Source: an uncultured Eubacteriales bacterium (lineage in GTDB: Bacteria; Bacillota; Clostridia; Oscillospirales; Oscillospiraceae). From it: a stretch of DNA of 64,000 bases. The stretch's first letter is position 1; each line of letters begins with the position of its first letter. Below the pieces are notes generated by a model. The model was not told the origin of the DNA, made no database searches, and saw only the letters and a list, made by a program, of their open reading frames with translations. Position numbers and translations under genes: made by a program. Below, piece by piece: positions 18,083 through 25,668 of the stretch. Where the stretch lies: positions 20,233 to 84,232 of the forward strand of contig ONOL01000004.1 in assembly GCA_900319465.1 (NCBI GenBank), in the 5' to 3' direction.

Positions 18083-18162
18083 TCAATACCGGAGGATCCC
18101 GCCCAACGGCAGGCACGGCAGCGGACCGCCTTTCTAAGCGCTCGTGCGGCACTCGCACAAGC
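18083..18162 (-). ncRNA. structured 5' leader of rplS (L19-leader-like)
   Basis: Between the predicted start of transcription and rplS, the minus-strand RNA forms a strong hairpin, GCTTGTGCG with CGCACGAGC (9 bp, one G-U), then a second AGGC...GCCT helix and a GC-rich arm before the ribosome site. Several Firmicutes carry an L19 leader for autoregulation, but I cannot confirm a match to that family from the sequence alone. Confidence 0.4.
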
Positions 18163-18168
18163 TCTGGT

Positions 18169-18197
18169 ATTGTAGCATAACTACCGGCGGTTTGCAA
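18169..18197 (-). promoter_or_regulatory. sigma-A promoter of rplS
   Basis: Minus strand TTGCAA (18197-18192), 17-nt spacer, TACAAT (18174-18169). It predicts a leader of about 105 nt before the rplS start codon. Confidence 0.6.
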
Positions 18198-18205
18198 GTC
18201 TTTTT

Positions 18206-18865
18206 TCAGCGGAAAATCTGCATTTCGTCGTCATAGGTCTCGATCCGCGTAAATTTCGCAAAATCCGGGGCGATCTCCGGCCGGAGCTGCCGCAGCGCCT
18301 CCGCGAGAAGCTCGGGATTGATCGTAGGCTCCTGCGCGGACACCACGGCCCTGACGCGCACGGCCTTCTCCCCCGCCTCGAAGGCGATCTCCCGGATGCC
18401 GGGGCGGATGTCCGTCTCGCCGACGCCGCGCTTGGTCTTTTTGGTGATGACCACCGCGTCGGCGGCGTAGAACGCCGTCAGCGCCCGCGCCATCTCCTGC
18501 GCGTCCCGCTCGTCGTACTCCATCACGCCCTCGACGGCGAGCCACTTGAGCTGCGCCGTTTTGCGGACGGCCTCGTAGGCCTCGATGACCCGGATTCCTT
18601 CGGGCAGCGCCGCCGTGAGGCGTTCGGGAAGCACTTTCAGGTCAGGCTCCTCCTTGAGCCGGAAGTCCATGATCTCGCAAAGGCTCGCCGCGCCGACCGA
18701 GAGCGGCAGCGCGATCGAGATCTGCGGATGGGGGTTGAAGCCCTCGGAGTACCGGAGCGCGTATCCCGCGCGGGAGAAGGCGCGCTGCATGGTATGCATC
18801 AGATCCAGGTGGGAGATGTAGATTGCGCGCCCGGTCTTGGAAAAACGTAAACGGAGCTTATCCAT
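18206..18865 (-). CDS. TIGR03936 family radical-SAM-linked protein (DUF2344)
   Basis: 219 residues from ATG 18865. The N-terminus [19 protein letters not shown] and [18 protein letters not shown] are the DUF2344 signature. This family is encoded beside, or fused to, the TIGR03960 radical SAM protein. The biochemical role is unknown; a link to RNA or cofactor modification has been suggested. Its start overlaps the stop of the radical SAM gene by 8 bp (ATGGATAA), so the two are translationally coupled. Confidence 0.88.
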   Translation of the reverse strand: MDKLRLRFSKTGRAIYISHLDLMHTMQRAFSRAGYALRYSEGFNPHPQISIALPLSVGAASLCEIMDFRLKEEPDLKVLPERLTAALPEGIRVIEAYEAVRKTAQLKWLAVEGVMEYDERDAQEMARALTAFYAADAVVITKKTKRGVGETDIRPGIREIAFEAGEKAVRVRAVVSAQEPTINPELLAEALRQLRPEIAPDFAKFTRIETYDDEMQIFR

Positions 18866-20696
18866 CACAGCGTACGCCTCCTTCCAGAAGTCTCGCCGCG
18901 CCGCAGGCGGCGCACTGATGGCGGCAGTCGGGCGAGAGCCTGCTCCCGTAGGCCATCTCCCGCTCGTGCAGCAGATGGCTCTTGCGCACGCCGACGTCCA
19001 TGTGGTCCCACGGCAGCAGCGCGTCTGTCGGGATCTCGCGGTGGGCGTAAAAGGCCGGGTCCACGCCGCAGGTAGCAAAGGCCGCCGCCCAGCGCTCCGG
19101 ATCGAAGTAGTCCGTCCAGGCGTCGAGCCGTCCGCCGCGGCGCCAGACCTCCTCGATCACGTCGGCCACACGGCGGTCGCCCTTGGAGAGCACGGCCTCG
19201 ATCAGGCTCGTCGCGGCGTCGTGCCAGTTGTAAGTGACGTTTCTGGCCGTGATCGCGCCGCGCAGAAGATTCACCCGGCGCAGATACTCGGAGATCGGGA
19301 TCATCGCCTCCCACTGGAAGGGGCTGTGCGGCTTCGGGATGAAAAGCGAGGTGGAGATCGTGATCTTCACGCCGCGGTTTTTGTTCTTCGCGTTCTCGCG
19401 CCAGCAGTGCAGGACCTGATTGGCCATCTCGGCGATGCCGAGGATGTCCTCGTCCGTCTCGGTGGGCAGGCCGAGCATGTAGTAGAGCTTCACGCTGTTC
19501 CAGCCGCCGGAAAAGGCGATCTTGCAGGTGTTGAGCAGATCCTCCTCGGTGACGTTTTTGTTGATCGCGTCGCGCAGGCGCTGGCTGCCGCCCTCGACGG
19601 CGAAGGTCAGGCCGCTTTTTCGCACCTTCTGCAGCCGCTCCATAATGTCCATGGAAAAGTTGTCCGCGCGCAGGGAGGGCAGGGACAGGCCGATGCTGCG
19701 CCCTTCGCAGTAGTCGAGCAGGCCGTCGCAGAGCTGCGGCAGCGGCCGGTAGTCGCTGGTACTCAGGGAGAGCAGCGTCACGTCCTCGTGGCCGGTGTTT
19801 TTGAGCGTCTCGATGCCCTGGCGCACGAGCGTCTCCGGTCTCTTGGCGCGGATCGGGCGGTAGACGTAGCCCGCCTGGCAGAAGCGGCAGCCGCGCACAC
19901 AGCCGCGGAACAGCTCCAGATTCACCCGGTCATGCACGACCTCGGTGGAAGGGACGATCGGGTCTGTCGGAAAGGGCACGCTGTCGAGATCGGAGACGAT
20001 GCGCTTGACAACGCGCGCGGGCGCGCCCTCGGTGGGCGTGACGGAGGCGATGCTCCCGTCCTCATGATAGCGCACCTCGTAGAGCGAGGGGACGTACACG
20101 CCGCCGATCTGCGCGGCCCGGACGAGGAAATCGTACTTGGTCCAGCCTTCGCGCTTCGCCTGCCGCAGCAGGGTCAGCAGCTCGTTGTTCATCTCCTCCC
20201 CCTCGCCGAGGACGAAGAGGTCGATAAACGGCGCCATCGGCTCCGCGTTCACCGCCGAGGTGCCGCCCGCCCACACGAGGGGCAGCAGCGCCTTGCGGTC
20301 GGCCGAGCGCAGCGGAAGCCCCGCCATGTCGATCATATCGAGCACGGTGGTGTAGGCCATCTCATAGCCCACGGAGAAGGCCAGCGAGTCAAAGGCCGAG
20401 AGCGGGTCGCCGCTCTCGAGCGCGTAGAGCGGGATCCCCGCCTTTTTCATTTCCTCGTACATATCTCCCCAGGGGGCGAAGGCCCGCTCGCACCAGACGA
20501 AGTCAAGGCTGTTCATGGTATGGTAGAGGATGCTCATGCCGAGATTGGACATGCCGATCTCATAGGTGTCGGGGAAACAGAAGGCCAGCCGGATATCGAC
20601 CTTGTCCTTGTCCTTGAGGATCTGCCGGTATTCCCCGCCGGTATAGCGCGCAGGCTTCTGCACCCGGGGCAGGATGCGTTCCAAACGTTTATCCAT
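18858..20696 (-). CDS. TIGR03960 family B12-binding-domain/radical SAM protein
   Basis: 612 residues from ATG 20696, which has GGGAG 7 nt upstream. An N-terminal cobalamin-binding-like Rossmann domain (about 35-190) precedes the radical SAM core, whose cluster motif CVRGCRFCQAGYVYRP lies near residue 266. The C-terminus has Cys-rich CRHQCAACG. The substrate is unknown. The SpoIVFB-TIGR03960-TIGR03936 order is common in Clostridia. Confidence 0.9.
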   Translation of the reverse strand: MDKRLERILPRVQKPARYTGGEYRQILKDKDKVDIRLAFCFPDTYEIGMSNLGMSILYHTMNSLDFVWCERAFAPWGDMYEEMKKAGIPLYALESGDPLSAFDSLAFSVGYEMAYTTVLDMIDMAGLPLRSADRKALLPLVWAGGTSAVNAEPMAPFIDLFVLGEGEEMNNELLTLLRQAKREGWTKYDFLVRAAQIGGVYVPSLYEVRYHEDGSIASVTPTEGAPARVVKRIVSDLDSVPFPTDPIVPSTEVVHDRVNLELFRGCVRGCRFCQAGYVYRPIRAKRPETLVRQGIETLKNTGHEDVTLLSLSTSDYRPLPQLCDGLLDYCEGRSIGLSLPSLRADNFSMDIMERLQKVRKSGLTFAVEGGSQRLRDAINKNVTEEDLLNTCKIAFSGGWNSVKLYYMLGLPTETDEDILGIAEMANQVLHCWRENAKNKNRGVKITISTSLFIPKPHSPFQWEAMIPISEYLRRVNLLRGAITARNVTYNWHDAATSLIEAVLSKGDRRVADVIEEVWRRGGRLDAWTDYFDPERWAAAFATCGVDPAFYAHREIPTDALLPWDHMDVGVRKSHLLHEREMAYGSRLSPDCRHQCAACGAARLLEGGVRCDG

Positions 20697-20746
20697 CTCA
20701 AGTCTCCCGATGTTCCGCAATCATGCATAAGTAGAGTATCTGCATT

Positions 20747-21343
20747 TTAAATCATTTCCGGCCGCTTGACAAGTCCCCGGCCGTTTTCCTGAAAGCACAG
20801 GAGCCACACGGCGGCGGTCAGCAGCGCGATCCCCCTGCCGCGCAGCATGAGCCAGAAGCCGGCCGCGAGCAGCGCGGCGCCGACCGCGAGGCTCACGGCC
20901 TCCGTGAGCCGCTCCCCCCTCCGCTCCCCGAGCACGGCGCCGGACAGCACGAGCAGGACGCGCCCGCCGTCGAGCGGCAGCGCCGGGAGCAGATTAAAAA
21001 TACTCAGCAGCAGGCTGACGCCCGCGGAGAGCGTGAGCCAGTCGTGGCTTCTCCCCCACACGGCGGCGGCAAAGGCCCACAAAACGCCCGCCGCCGGTCC
21101 GGCAAGGGCGGCAAGCGCATGTCCCATCGCTCCGGTCTCGCCGTAGTACTCGATGCAGAAGCCGCGCAGCTCCACGCGAAAGCGGCGGATGCGAAGCCCC
21201 AGCAGGCAGAGCGCCAGCACATGCCCCAGTTCGTGAAACAGCACCGGCAGCAGGATCGCCGCGATTTCGTACCGGTTTCCGATATACACCAGCGCAGCCG
21301 CGGGCAGCAGCGCGCCCGGCTGCAGGCAAAAGCGCCCGTTCAT
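20747..21343 (-). CDS. SpoIVFB-like site-2 protease (M50)
   Basis: 198 residues from ATG 21343 (GGAG upstream; the longer open frame has no membrane or family features before it). The zinc motif HELGH is at 37-41 and the third ligand D125 lies in LPALPLDGGRVL. There are five or six membrane segments. In B. subtilis SpoIVFB cleaves pro-sigma-K in the mother cell; the same role here is inferred from size, motifs and neighbours. Start overlaps the upstream small gene by 4 bp. Confidence 0.82.
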   Translation of the reverse strand: MNGRFCLQPGALLPAAALVYIGNRYEIAAILLPVLFHELGHVLALCLLGLRIRRFRVELRGFCIEYYGETGAMGHALAALAGPAAGVLWAFAAAVWGRSHDWLTLSAGVSLLLSIFNLLPALPLDGGRVLLVLSGAVLGERRGERLTEAVSLAVGAALLAAGFWLMLRGRGIALLTAAVWLLCFQENGRGLVKRPEMI

Positions 21344-21576
21344 GCGTCGTTCTCCCCTGCCCGGCCGATCACCGCGACCAGCTCCCCGCGCAAATCCCCG
21401 CCCGCAAGCGCGCGGCCGAGCGCCTCCACTGCTGACAGCTTTTCCGCGTCTGCGGCGAAGGCCGCCGCCGTATATGCCCGCAGATAAGCCGCGCCCGCAG
21501 GATATACGAATTTCAGGGCTGCCGCGAGCAGCAGCGCCGCGAGCAGCAGCCAGACCTGTCCTCTTTTCCGTTTCAT
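21340..21576 (-). CDS. small membrane protein coupled to the SpoIVFB-like protease
   Basis: 78 residues: a basic start (MKRKRG), one membrane segment (about 8-26), then a 50-residue helical, Ala-rich soluble tail. GGAGGG gives a strong ribosome site. Its stop overlaps the protease start (ATGA). The position is that of SpoIVFA, the SpoIVFB regulator, but no LytM/M23 domain is present. It could be a shortened SpoIVFA; I cannot prove homology by eye. Confidence 0.65.
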   Translation of the reverse strand: MKRKRGQVWLLLAALLLAAALKFVYPAGAAYLRAYTAAAFAADAEKLSAVEALGRALAGGDLRGELVAVIGRAGENDA

Positions 21577-21718
21577 GCTTCCGCCCTCCTTCCCGTGCTG
21601 CTGTCAATTTATGCTCAAAGCCGGTAAAACAGACCGCCCCGCACGGAAAATCCGGACTGGAACTGCCGGTGGAGTTATGATATTATTAGGTTGAATCTGG
21701 TTTCGGGGCGGTGTTTCC

Positions 21719-22672
21719 ATGACGGTTCTTTCCGTACTTCTCTTCCTTTTCCTGCTTTTTTTCGGTGTCCTCTACGGCGTATACCGTTATATATTCTACT
21801 CCCCGGACAAGACGCAGAACGACGATTACACCCTTGCCGAAGGCTCCCATTCGGATCAGAAGCGCCGCCAGATCTGCGCCATGATCGATGCTGTGCGCGC
21901 GATCCCCTACGAGAAGGTCACGATCCGCTCGCACGACGGGCTGACGCTCTGCGGCAGATACTATCACCAGAAGGACGGCGCGCCGCTGGACATCTGCTTT
22001 CACGGCTATCGCGGCACGCCCGCGCGCGATTTCAGCGGCGGTACCCAGATCATCCTGCGCGAGGGGCACAACGCCCTGATGATCGAGGAGCGCGCCCAGT
22101 GCACGAGCGAGGGGCACACGATCACTTTCGGCGTCGAGGAGCGCTTTGACTGTCTGGCCTGGGTGCAGTATGCGCTTGCTCGCTTCGGCCCGGATACGAA
22201 GATCCTCCTGGTCGGCATCTCCATGGGCGCGGCGACCGTGCTGATGGCCTCGGAGCTCGCGCTTCCGGCGCAGGTTGTCGGGATCATCGCCGACTGCCCC
22301 TATACCTCTCCCCTTGCCATCATCCGCAAGGTATCGGGCGGCATGGGTCTGCCGCCGAAGCTCTCCGGGCTGCTCGCGATCGCCGCAGCGCGCGTGTTCG
22401 GCCACTTTGACCTGACCGCCGCAAACGCCGCGGAAGCGGTGAAGCACGCAAAGCTCCCGATCCTGCTGATCCACGGGGAGGCGGATCCTTTCGTCCCCTG
22501 CGGGATGAGCCGCGAGATCCGCGATGCAAGCCCGGCGCAGATCCGGCTGCACACCTTCCCCGGCGCAGGGCACGGCTTGAGCTATCTCGTCGACCCGGCG
22601 CGCTATGAGGCGCTGATCCGGGATTTCAGCAAAGAGGCGCTGGAAGAAAAAGAACTGTCATCCTGCGTTTGA
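21719..22672 (+). CDS. alpha/beta hydrolase with N-terminal membrane anchor
   Basis: 317 residues. One membrane helix (about 3-24) is followed by an alpha/beta-hydrolase fold: oxyanion-region FHGYRGTPARDF, nucleophile elbow GISMGAATV, catalytic Asp in LIHGEADPFVP and His in GAGHGLSY. It resembles the BD-FAE/YqkD-type extracellular hydrolases of Firmicutes. The substrate is unknown. It is monocistronic and its last codons form the upstream arm of its own terminator. Confidence 0.85.
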   Translation: MTVLSVLLFLFLLFFGVLYGVYRYIFYSPDKTQNDDYTLAEGSHSDQKRRQICAMIDAVRAIPYEKVTIRSHDGLTLCGRYYHQKDGAPLDICFHGYRGTPARDFSGGTQIILREGHNALMIEERAQCTSEGHTITFGVEERFDCLAWVQYALARFGPDTKILLVGISMGAATVLMASELALPAQVVGIIADCPYTSPLAIIRKVSGGMGLPPKLSGLLAIAAARVFGHFDLTAANAAEAVKHAKLPILLIHGEADPFVPCGMSREIRDASPAQIRLHTFPGAGHGLSYLVDPARYEALIRDFSKEALEEKELSSCV

Positions 22673-22692
22673 CAGGATGACAGTTCTTTTTG
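22651..22692 (+). terminator. terminator overlapping the hydrolase 3' end
   Basis: A perfect 15-bp stem: AGAACTGTCATCCTG (22651-22665) with CAGGATGACAGTTCT (22673-22687), then TTTTTG. The hydrolase TGA stop (22670-22672) lies in the 7-nt loop. The stem also reads well on the minus strand for the convergent transporter gene. Confidence 0.9.
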
Positions 22693-22707
22693 CATGGAAG
22701 GATCCGA

Positions 22708-24042
22708 TCATTTCCACTGGAAGGTGAACAGGCCGTAGAGATACAGGCCGGCGACACAGACAGGCACCACATAGCGGAAGATGGGCTTCATCCAGTTGCG
22801 GACCTTCAGGCCCTTGCCGGCGTTGGCCTCTTCCACGAACTTGTCCCAGCCCCAGCCGATCTCATAGCAGCAGAACAGCGAGAAGATCAGCGCGCCGAGC
22901 GGGAGCAGGTTGGTGCTCACGATGAAGTCCCAGAAGTCCAGCCAGGCGCTTCCTTCCGCGAAGGGCTGGAAATGGAACACGCTGTAACCGAGCGCGGTGG
23001 TGAGCGCCAGCAGGAACACGCCGACACCGCAGGCGATGCAGCCCTTGACGCGGCTCCAGCCGGTCATCTCGCGCACGCAGGCCAGAATGTTTTCAAACAC
23101 GGCCAGCTCCGTGGAGAAGGCGGCGAACACCATGAACAGGAAGAACAGGCTGCCCCATACCCGGCCGCCGGCCATATTGTTGAAGACCGTCGCCATCGTG
23201 TTGAACAGCAGGCCGGGGCCGGCGCCCGCTTCAATGTTGAAGGTGAAGCAGGCCGGGAAAATGATGAAGCCGGCCATGATGGCCACAAAGGTATCCAGCA
23301 GGATCACGTTTAACGATTCGCCCAGCAGGGAACGCTCCTTGCCGATGTAGCTGCCGAAGATGGCCATGGAGCCGATGCCGATGCTCAGGGTGAAGAAAGC
23401 CTGGTTCATCGCGGCCACCACAACTTGCCCGTTGATCTTGGAGAAGTCAGGCACCAGATAGAACTTCAGCCCTTCCTTCGCGCCGTCCAGCGTCGCGCTG
23501 TGGATCGCCAGCACCAGCATCAGCACGAACAGCGCCGTCATCAGGTACTTCGTCACGCGCTCCAGGCCGCCCTGCAGATGGAAGCACAGCACCGCGTAGC
23601 CAAGCACCACCGCGACCAGCAGATAGCCGACATTGACGCCCGGGTTCGTGATCATCGCCACAAAGCCCAGATCCGCAGTTTTGCCCGCGGCAAACTGCAC
23701 GAAGTAGTACATCATCCAGCCGGTGACCACGGTATAGAAGGCCATCAGCGCGATGTTGCCCAGCAGGGCAAAATAGCCGTGGATGTGCCACTTCTGCCCC
23801 GGTTTTTCCAGCTTCTGGTACATTTTCACGGGGCTGGCCTGGGAAGCGCGTCCGATCGCAAATTCCATGGTCATGGAAGGCAGGCCGAGCAGGATCAGGC
23901 ACAGCACGTACACCAGCACGAAGCCGCCCCCGCCGTATTGCCCCGTCATCCACGGGAATTTCCACACGTTGCCGCAGCCGATGGCACAGCCCGCGCTTAC
24001 GAGAATGAACCCAATACGAGACTGAAAGCTTTCTCGTTCCAT
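22708..24042 (-). CDS. neurotransmitter:sodium symporter (NSS/SNF) family transporter
   Basis: 444 residues from ATG 24042, chosen for GGAGG upstream; the frame is open to 24141. There are about eleven membrane helices, the usual bacterial NSS number. TM1 has the unwound substrate/sodium region GCAIGCGNVWKFPWM followed by GQYGGGGF, and TM6 has the AFFTLSIGIGSM region. It probably imports an amino acid with sodium; which one is not evident. The gene is alone between convergent and divergent neighbours. Confidence 0.93.
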   Translation of the reverse strand: MERESFQSRIGFILVSAGCAIGCGNVWKFPWMTGQYGGGGFVLVYVLCLILLGLPSMTMEFAIGRASQASPVKMYQKLEKPGQKWHIHGYFALLGNIALMAFYTVVTGWMMYYFVQFAAGKTADLGFVAMITNPGVNVGYLLVAVVLGYAVLCFHLQGGLERVTKYLMTALFVLMLVLAIHSATLDGAKEGLKFYLVPDFSKINGQVVVAAMNQAFFTLSIGIGSMAIFGSYIGKERSLLGESLNVILLDTFVAIMAGFIIFPACFTFNIEAGAGPGLLFNTMATVFNNMAGGRVWGSLFFLFMVFAAFSTELAVFENILACVREMTGWSRVKGCIACGVGVFLLALTTALGYSVFHFQPFAEGSAWLDFWDFIVSTNLLPLGALIFSLFCCYEIGWGWDKFVEEANAGKGLKVRNWMKPIFRYVVPVCVAGLYLYGLFTFQWK

Positions 24043-24106
24043 ATTACAACCTCCTCTGATTTCACAATGGGAAAGAGCCTTCTCTCCGAAAATGTGAATT
24101 TGCCCT

Positions 24107-24136
24107 ATATTACCACAGGAAACCTCCCGGTGTAAA
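24107..24136 (-). promoter_or_regulatory. candidate promoter of the NSS transporter
   Basis: Minus strand TTTACA (24136-24131), 18-nt spacer, TAATAT (24112-24107), 65 bp before the start codon. The -10 match is modest. Confidence 0.4.
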
Positions 24137-24159
24137 GACAATTGTTTACATTTTTTGGC

Positions 24160-24187
24160 TTGTTTTTTTTCGCGGCGCCGCTATAAT
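24160..24187 (+). promoter_or_regulatory. candidate promoter of the FUSC gene
   Basis: TTGTTT (24160-24165), 16-nt spacer, perfect TATAAT (24182-24187). A second AT-rich box, ATATAATGG, lies near 24213. Confidence 0.45.
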
Positions 24188-24251
24188 CCGCTCTTGATGC
24201 CATGCTTTCCATTATATAATGGATCTACTTACTCTTTGTGAGGTTTCCGCT

Positions 24252-25586
24252 ATGCTGCAAACGAACGACTCCCATCGCGAGCCCTACCGCCTTCCCCGCA
24301 TCGGGCAGCGCATTACCAAAACGGCTGTCGCCGTGTTCCTCTGCCTGCTGGTCTGCACACTGCGCGGGCTGGAGGGCATGGCCATGTCCGCCGAATCCTG
24401 CATCACCGCCATCATCTGTATGCAGCCCTACGTACGAGACACGCGGGACTACGCCTTCAACCGCGTGGCCGGGACGCTGATCGGCTCCTTCTGGGGCCTG
24501 CTGTTTCTGCTGATGTGCCTGTTCATCCCGGAGCTGGCCGGGATGAAGCCGCTGCTGTACGCGATGATGGGCGTCGGCGTCATGGCGTCCCTTTACAGCA
24601 CGGTGGTGCTCCGCATGCCGGACGCCTCGAGCCTCGCCGCCATCGTATTCATCTGCATTGTCATCGCCTTTCCGGAGATCGAATCCCCGCTGCAGCAGGC
24701 CTTCAACCGCGTCCTCGACGTGCTGCTCGGCACGTTCATCGCCATCGGCGTGAATGTCTTCCGCCTGCCGCGGGATAAAAACCGCGATCTGGTCTTTTTC
24801 CTCCGCACGAAGGACCTCGCGCCCGACCGCTTCTCACCGATCCCGTCCGCGGCGCTGTTTCGCCTCAACTACCTGTACACCGACGGGGCGAAGATCTGTC
24901 TCATGTCCGAGCACGCGCCCGCTTTCTTCACCCTGCAGATGGGCGGGACAAAGCTCTCCGTACCGCTGATCGTGATGGACGGGGCGGCGATCTACGACGC
25001 CAACGAAAACCGCTACCTCTACGCCGAGACGATCGAGCCGGAGAGCTCGCTCTGGCTGCGCGGCTATCTGGACGAGCTCGGCGTCAGCTACTTCATCTAC
25101 ACCATCCACAACAACAAAACCTGCATCTTCCACCAGGGCAGAATGCACGAGCAGGAGAAGAAGGTCTTCGAACGCATGCGGCGCTCCCCCTACCGCAGTT
25201 ACCTGGACAGCGAGGTCTACCGGAACGAAGAGCTGGTGTATTTCAAAATCATCGACGAGGATGACAAGATCCTCCTTCTGCACCGGAAGCTCCGGCACCT
25301 CCTGCATGACAGGAAGCTGCGCTCCGTGGTCCGTCCCCAGACCGACGCCCCCGGCGTCAGCGGCCTCTACGTCTACTCCTCCGCGGCCAACAATCTCCGC
25401 GCCCAGAACAAGCTCATGCAGGCGCTGCATGAGAAGGAGCCTGCGCTTGAGGACGTGCGCGTGTTCCTCCCCGGCGGCTACCGGAGCGAGGCGGACGCGA
25501 TGCACCTGCTGCACACCGTCGGCAACTACTATGAGCCGCTGAAGATCCGCCGCCTGTTCCGCAAGAAAAAGGGCGGAAAAAAATAA
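24252..25586 (+). CDS. FUSC/aromatic-acid-exporter-type membrane protein with degenerate HAD-like C-terminal domain
   Basis: 444 residues from ATG 24252 (GAGG upstream; the frame opens at 24219 without a ribosome site). Residues 20-170 hold about six membrane helices with the FUSC-like blocks AFNRVAGTLIGSFWG and AFNRVLDVLLGTF. From about 178 the protein is soluble and resembles a Cof-type HAD phosphatase: DLVFFLRTKDLA sits where DxDGT is expected and VPLIVMDGAAIYD matches the HAD cap entry (I-x-x-NGA). The catalytic Asp pair is absent, so this half is probably a binding domain. Substrate unknown. Confidence 0.75.
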   Translation: MLQTNDSHREPYRLPRIGQRITKTAVAVFLCLLVCTLRGLEGMAMSAESCITAIICMQPYVRDTRDYAFNRVAGTLIGSFWGLLFLLMCLFIPELAGMKPLLYAMMGVGVMASLYSTVVLRMPDASSLAAIVFICIVIAFPEIESPLQQAFNRVLDVLLGTFIAIGVNVFRLPRDKNRDLVFFLRTKDLAPDRFSPIPSAALFRLNYLYTDGAKICLMSEHAPAFFTLQMGGTKLSVPLIVMDGAAIYDANENRYLYAETIEPESSLWLRGYLDELGVSYFIYTIHNNKTCIFHQGRMHEQEKKVFERMRRSPYRSYLDSEVYRNEELVYFKIIDEDDKILLLHRKLRHLLHDRKLRSVVRPQTDAPGVSGLYVYSSAANNLRAQNKLMQALHEKEPALEDVRVFLPGGYRSEADAMHLLHTVGNYYEPLKIRRLFRKKKGGKK

Positions 25587-25618
25587 GCGCCCGCATGAAC
25601 AACGGGCAATACTGACGA

Positions 25619-25650
25619 AAAAAGAGATCTGCCAAAGCAGATCTCTTTTT
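25619..25650. terminator. bidirectional terminator between FUSC gene and glgP
   Basis: AAAGAGATCTGC (25621-25632), CAAA loop, GCAGATCTCTTT (25637-25648), with further A's before and T's after: a perfect 12-bp stem serving the two convergent genes. Confidence 0.88.
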
Positions 25651-25668
25651 TCGTTTTCGGTTTCCGGC

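Noticed and set aside
24043-24251. Riboswitch (for example glycine) upstream of the NSS transporter or FUSC gene
   Set aside because: No conserved aptamer motif could be found; only promoter-like boxes are present.
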